Part shown: piece after piece, positions 5,825 to 7,264 of the stretch
Layout of the letters: each line of letters starts with the position of its first letter
How positions within the stretch are numbered: the stretch's first letter is position 1
Source of the DNA: Syntrophaceae bacterium
GTDB lineage: Bacteria > Desulfobacterota > Syntrophia > Syntrophales > UBA2185
Reading direction: 5' to 3'
Assembly (NCBI GenBank): GCA_003508565.1
Contig: DNUI01000294.1
Location: forward strand, 3,634 to 10,897
Length of the DNA: 7,264 nucleotides
Notes under the pieces: model-generated
What the model was told of the DNA's origin: nothing
Seen by the model: only the letters and a program-made list of their open reading frames with translations
Databases searched by the model: none
Made by a program: the position numbers and the translations under genes

Positions 5825-5870
5825 TTTTCCCCAGAAAGCACGTTTTCATCAATCACTACAATGCAATTTT

Positions 5871-7264
5871 ATGCAAAAAGACGACAAAACAGAACTGCTC
5901 CCGGCCATTGAGGATTATGAAATACTGGATATCATCGGGGAGGGAGGGATAGCCCAGATTTATAAAGCCCGCCAGAAATCTCTCGGGCGGCTCGTAGCCA
6001 TTAAAATCCTTTTCCCCGAACTCACCCACGATCCCGAAATTGTCCGACGTTTTGACCGTGAAGCGATCACAATTGCCGCCCTCAATCATCCCAACATCGT
6101 CCATGTCATCGATAAAGGTCAAGCCGGCAACAGATATTATTTCGTGATGGAGTATGTTGACGGAACCTCGTTTAAGGAAATCATGTACAATAAGAAATAT
6201 GCCATTCGCGATAAGTTGGAAGTTATTGTGATGATTCTCAAAGGCCTGGATTACGCTCATAAAAACGGCGTGATCCATCGCGACATCAAACCGGCCAACA
6301 TTTTAATCGACAGCAACGGCAATGCCCTTCTGGCCGATTTCGGCATCGCGCAGATCTTCAATGCGACCGACTCTGAAAACACCAAGCTGGACGTTGTCAT
6401 GGGAACATTGGCCTACATGTCGCCCGAACAGCGAGAATCATCGGCTCGCGTCGATTTGACCACTGATATTTTCGCGGTCGGTGTGATGATTTATGAGATT
6501 CTGACGGGGAAACGTCCTATGGGAAAGTTCCGGATGCCGTCGGAGCTTAATTCCAAACTGCCGAAGCGATTCGACGACATTATAACCCATTGTCTTGACG
6601 AAAATCCGTCAGCACGCTATCAATCGGCCGTCGAATTGAAAGACGATTTGCTCAATGTCCTTGCCGGACGCGCCCACGGAGGCACCGTTTTCAAACGCGA
6701 GATGGGCGGCGTGGAGTCTTTTATCGGCAAATGCCGGTATCTAGACACGATTCGCTCCTCGAAATTCAGCGTCACCGTGTTGGTTGAAAACATCGAATCA
6801 CGCGATCTTTATGTGATAAAGAAACATGAACAGTCATCGGCCGGCCTTAAAGAGGCGCGTATCCTGGCCAGCCTTAAACACAACAATATCATCAATATCT
6901 TTGGCGCCGGGGGCGACGCCCGCAGAATGACTGTGATGATGGAGTACGCTCCGGGTGGTTCACTCGTGGACCGCATGGTGAAAACGTATCCTTATGAAAA
7001 AGCGATGGATATCATCATCCCAACAGCTGAGGCGCTCGATTTTGCCCACAAGAATAATATCATCCACAGCAATCTTCGGCCCGCCAATATTCTGTTCACC
7101 CGCGAGGACAAAATAAAGGTGACCGATTTCGGTATGCCGCCGCATTACAATATAACTGAAAAAAACTGGTATGTTCCGCCGGAGAGAGAAGCCAGCAAAC
7201 AGGCCGATATCTTTGCCCTGGGCGTCATCATGCACCAACTTCTCTTTGGGAAAACCCCGGAGTA
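5871..7264 (+). CDS. Hanks-type Ser/Thr kinase with a second, kinase-like domain (3' end cut)
   Basis: The visible part is 464 codons with no stop. Kinase domain 1 (about 17-262) is complete: Gly-rich loop GEGGIAQIY (23-31), VAIK with Lys45, helix-C Glu64, HRDIKPANIL (136-145, catalytic Asp138), DFG (156-158), MSPEQ (183-187), helix-F Asp199 and Arg249. It is an RD kinase and should phosphorylate Ser/Thr. After a short linker a second kinase fold begins at about 285. It lacks a glycine-rich loop, keeps VIKK (Lys317) and Glu328, and has HSNLRPANIL in place of HRD..K..N, a DFG at 419-421 and PPER as the APE equivalent. Loss of the catalytic Asp and Lys suggests a pseudokinase that may regulate domain 1. 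No membrane segment or sensor domain appears in the part present; these may lie beyond the edge. ATG 5871 is the only fitting in-frame start below the promoter, but it has no clear Shine-Dalgarno site. Targets are unknown. Confidence 0.93.
   Translation, partial: MQKDDKTELLPAIEDYEILDIIGEGGIAQIYKARQKSLGRLVAIKILFPELTHDPEIVRRFDREAITIAALNHPNIVHVIDKGQAGNRYYFVMEYVDGTSFKEIMYNKKYAIRDKLEVIVMILKGLDYAHKNGVIHRDIKPANILIDSNGNALLADFGIAQIFNATDSENTKLDVVMGTLAYMSPEQRESSARVDLTTDIFAVGVMIYEILTGKRPMGKFRMPSELNSKLPKRFDDIITHCLDENPSARYQSAVELKDDLLNVLAGRAHGGTVFKREMGGVESFIGKCRYLDTIRSSKFSVTVLVENIESRDLYVIKKHEQSSAGLKEARILASLKHNNIINIFGAGGDARRMTVMMEYAPGGSLVDRMVKTYPYEKAMDIIIPTAEALDFAHKNNIIHSNLRPANILFTREDKIKVTDFGMPPHYNITEKNWYVPPEREASKQADIFALGVIMHQLLFGKTPE

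Noticed and set aside
5856..6278. A 140-codon minus-strand frame opposite the kinase
   Set aside because: Antisense shadow of the kinase catalytic domain.
1..7264. CRISPR arrays, tRNA or rRNA genes, insertion sequences, toxin-antitoxin pairs
   Set aside because: I saw no regularly spaced direct repeats, no tRNA-like cloverleaf or rRNA sequence, no transposase frame and no toxin-antitoxin gene pair.

Overview
The window reads like a piece of a Gram-negative bacterial chromosome, most likely from a deltaproteobacterial (Desulfobacterota) relative. The clues are a CarD/CdnL-type RNA polymerase-binding regulator, a pcm-nlpD pair like that of Proteobacteria, a lipoprotein with an LysM-LytM layout, a Hanks-type Ser/Thr kinase and a macrodomain protein. 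This placement is an inference from gene content. The left half (about 1-3300) looks more AT-rich than the right half (about 3400-7264).

Left part, minus strand. Positions 1-443 hold the N-terminal 147 codons of a CarD/CdnL-family regulator that runs off the window edge, with a TATAAT-like element upstream. Positions 444-1031 contain no convincing intact gene. They hold a decayed N-terminal fragment of a radical SAM protein (531-770) and a short Cys-rich open frame (782-958). A compact minus-strand operon follows, read from 3183 down to 1032: a small charged helical protein of unknown role, then pcm (4-bp ATGA overlap), then an NlpD-like lipoprotein. A G+C-rich stem-loop sits between pcm and nlpD.

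Centre, plus strand. Positions 3381-4976 encode the most striking object in the window, a cofactor-independent phosphoglycerate mutase (iPGM) whose two halves are in reversed order. The segment that is normally C-terminal comes first, then a short linker, then the normally N-terminal DGWG...NSE...GRY segment. Nearly the whole family sequence is present, so this looks like a true circular permutation, not a truncation. The metal-site residues are kept, while two usually conserved transferase-domain motifs are altered. A cluster of stem-loops follows the stop codon, then a MacroD/YmdB-like macrodomain gene (5081-5611) with a strong Shine-Dalgarno site.

Right part, plus strand. After a 259-bp gap carrying a near-consensus sigma70 promoter (TTGACA-17-TATACT), a large Ser/Thr kinase gene begins at 5871 and runs off the right edge. 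It has one complete, apparently active kinase domain followed in the same chain by a second kinase fold in which the HRD motif reads HSN, which suggests a pseudokinase.

How the genes relate: the minus-strand operon combines protein repair (Pcm) and cell-wall or division control (NlpD-like). The plus-strand genes cover glycolysis/gluconeogenesis (iPGM), ADP-ribose chemistry (macrodomain) and phospho-signalling (kinase-pseudokinase). No direct functional link among the plus-strand genes is shown by the sequence.
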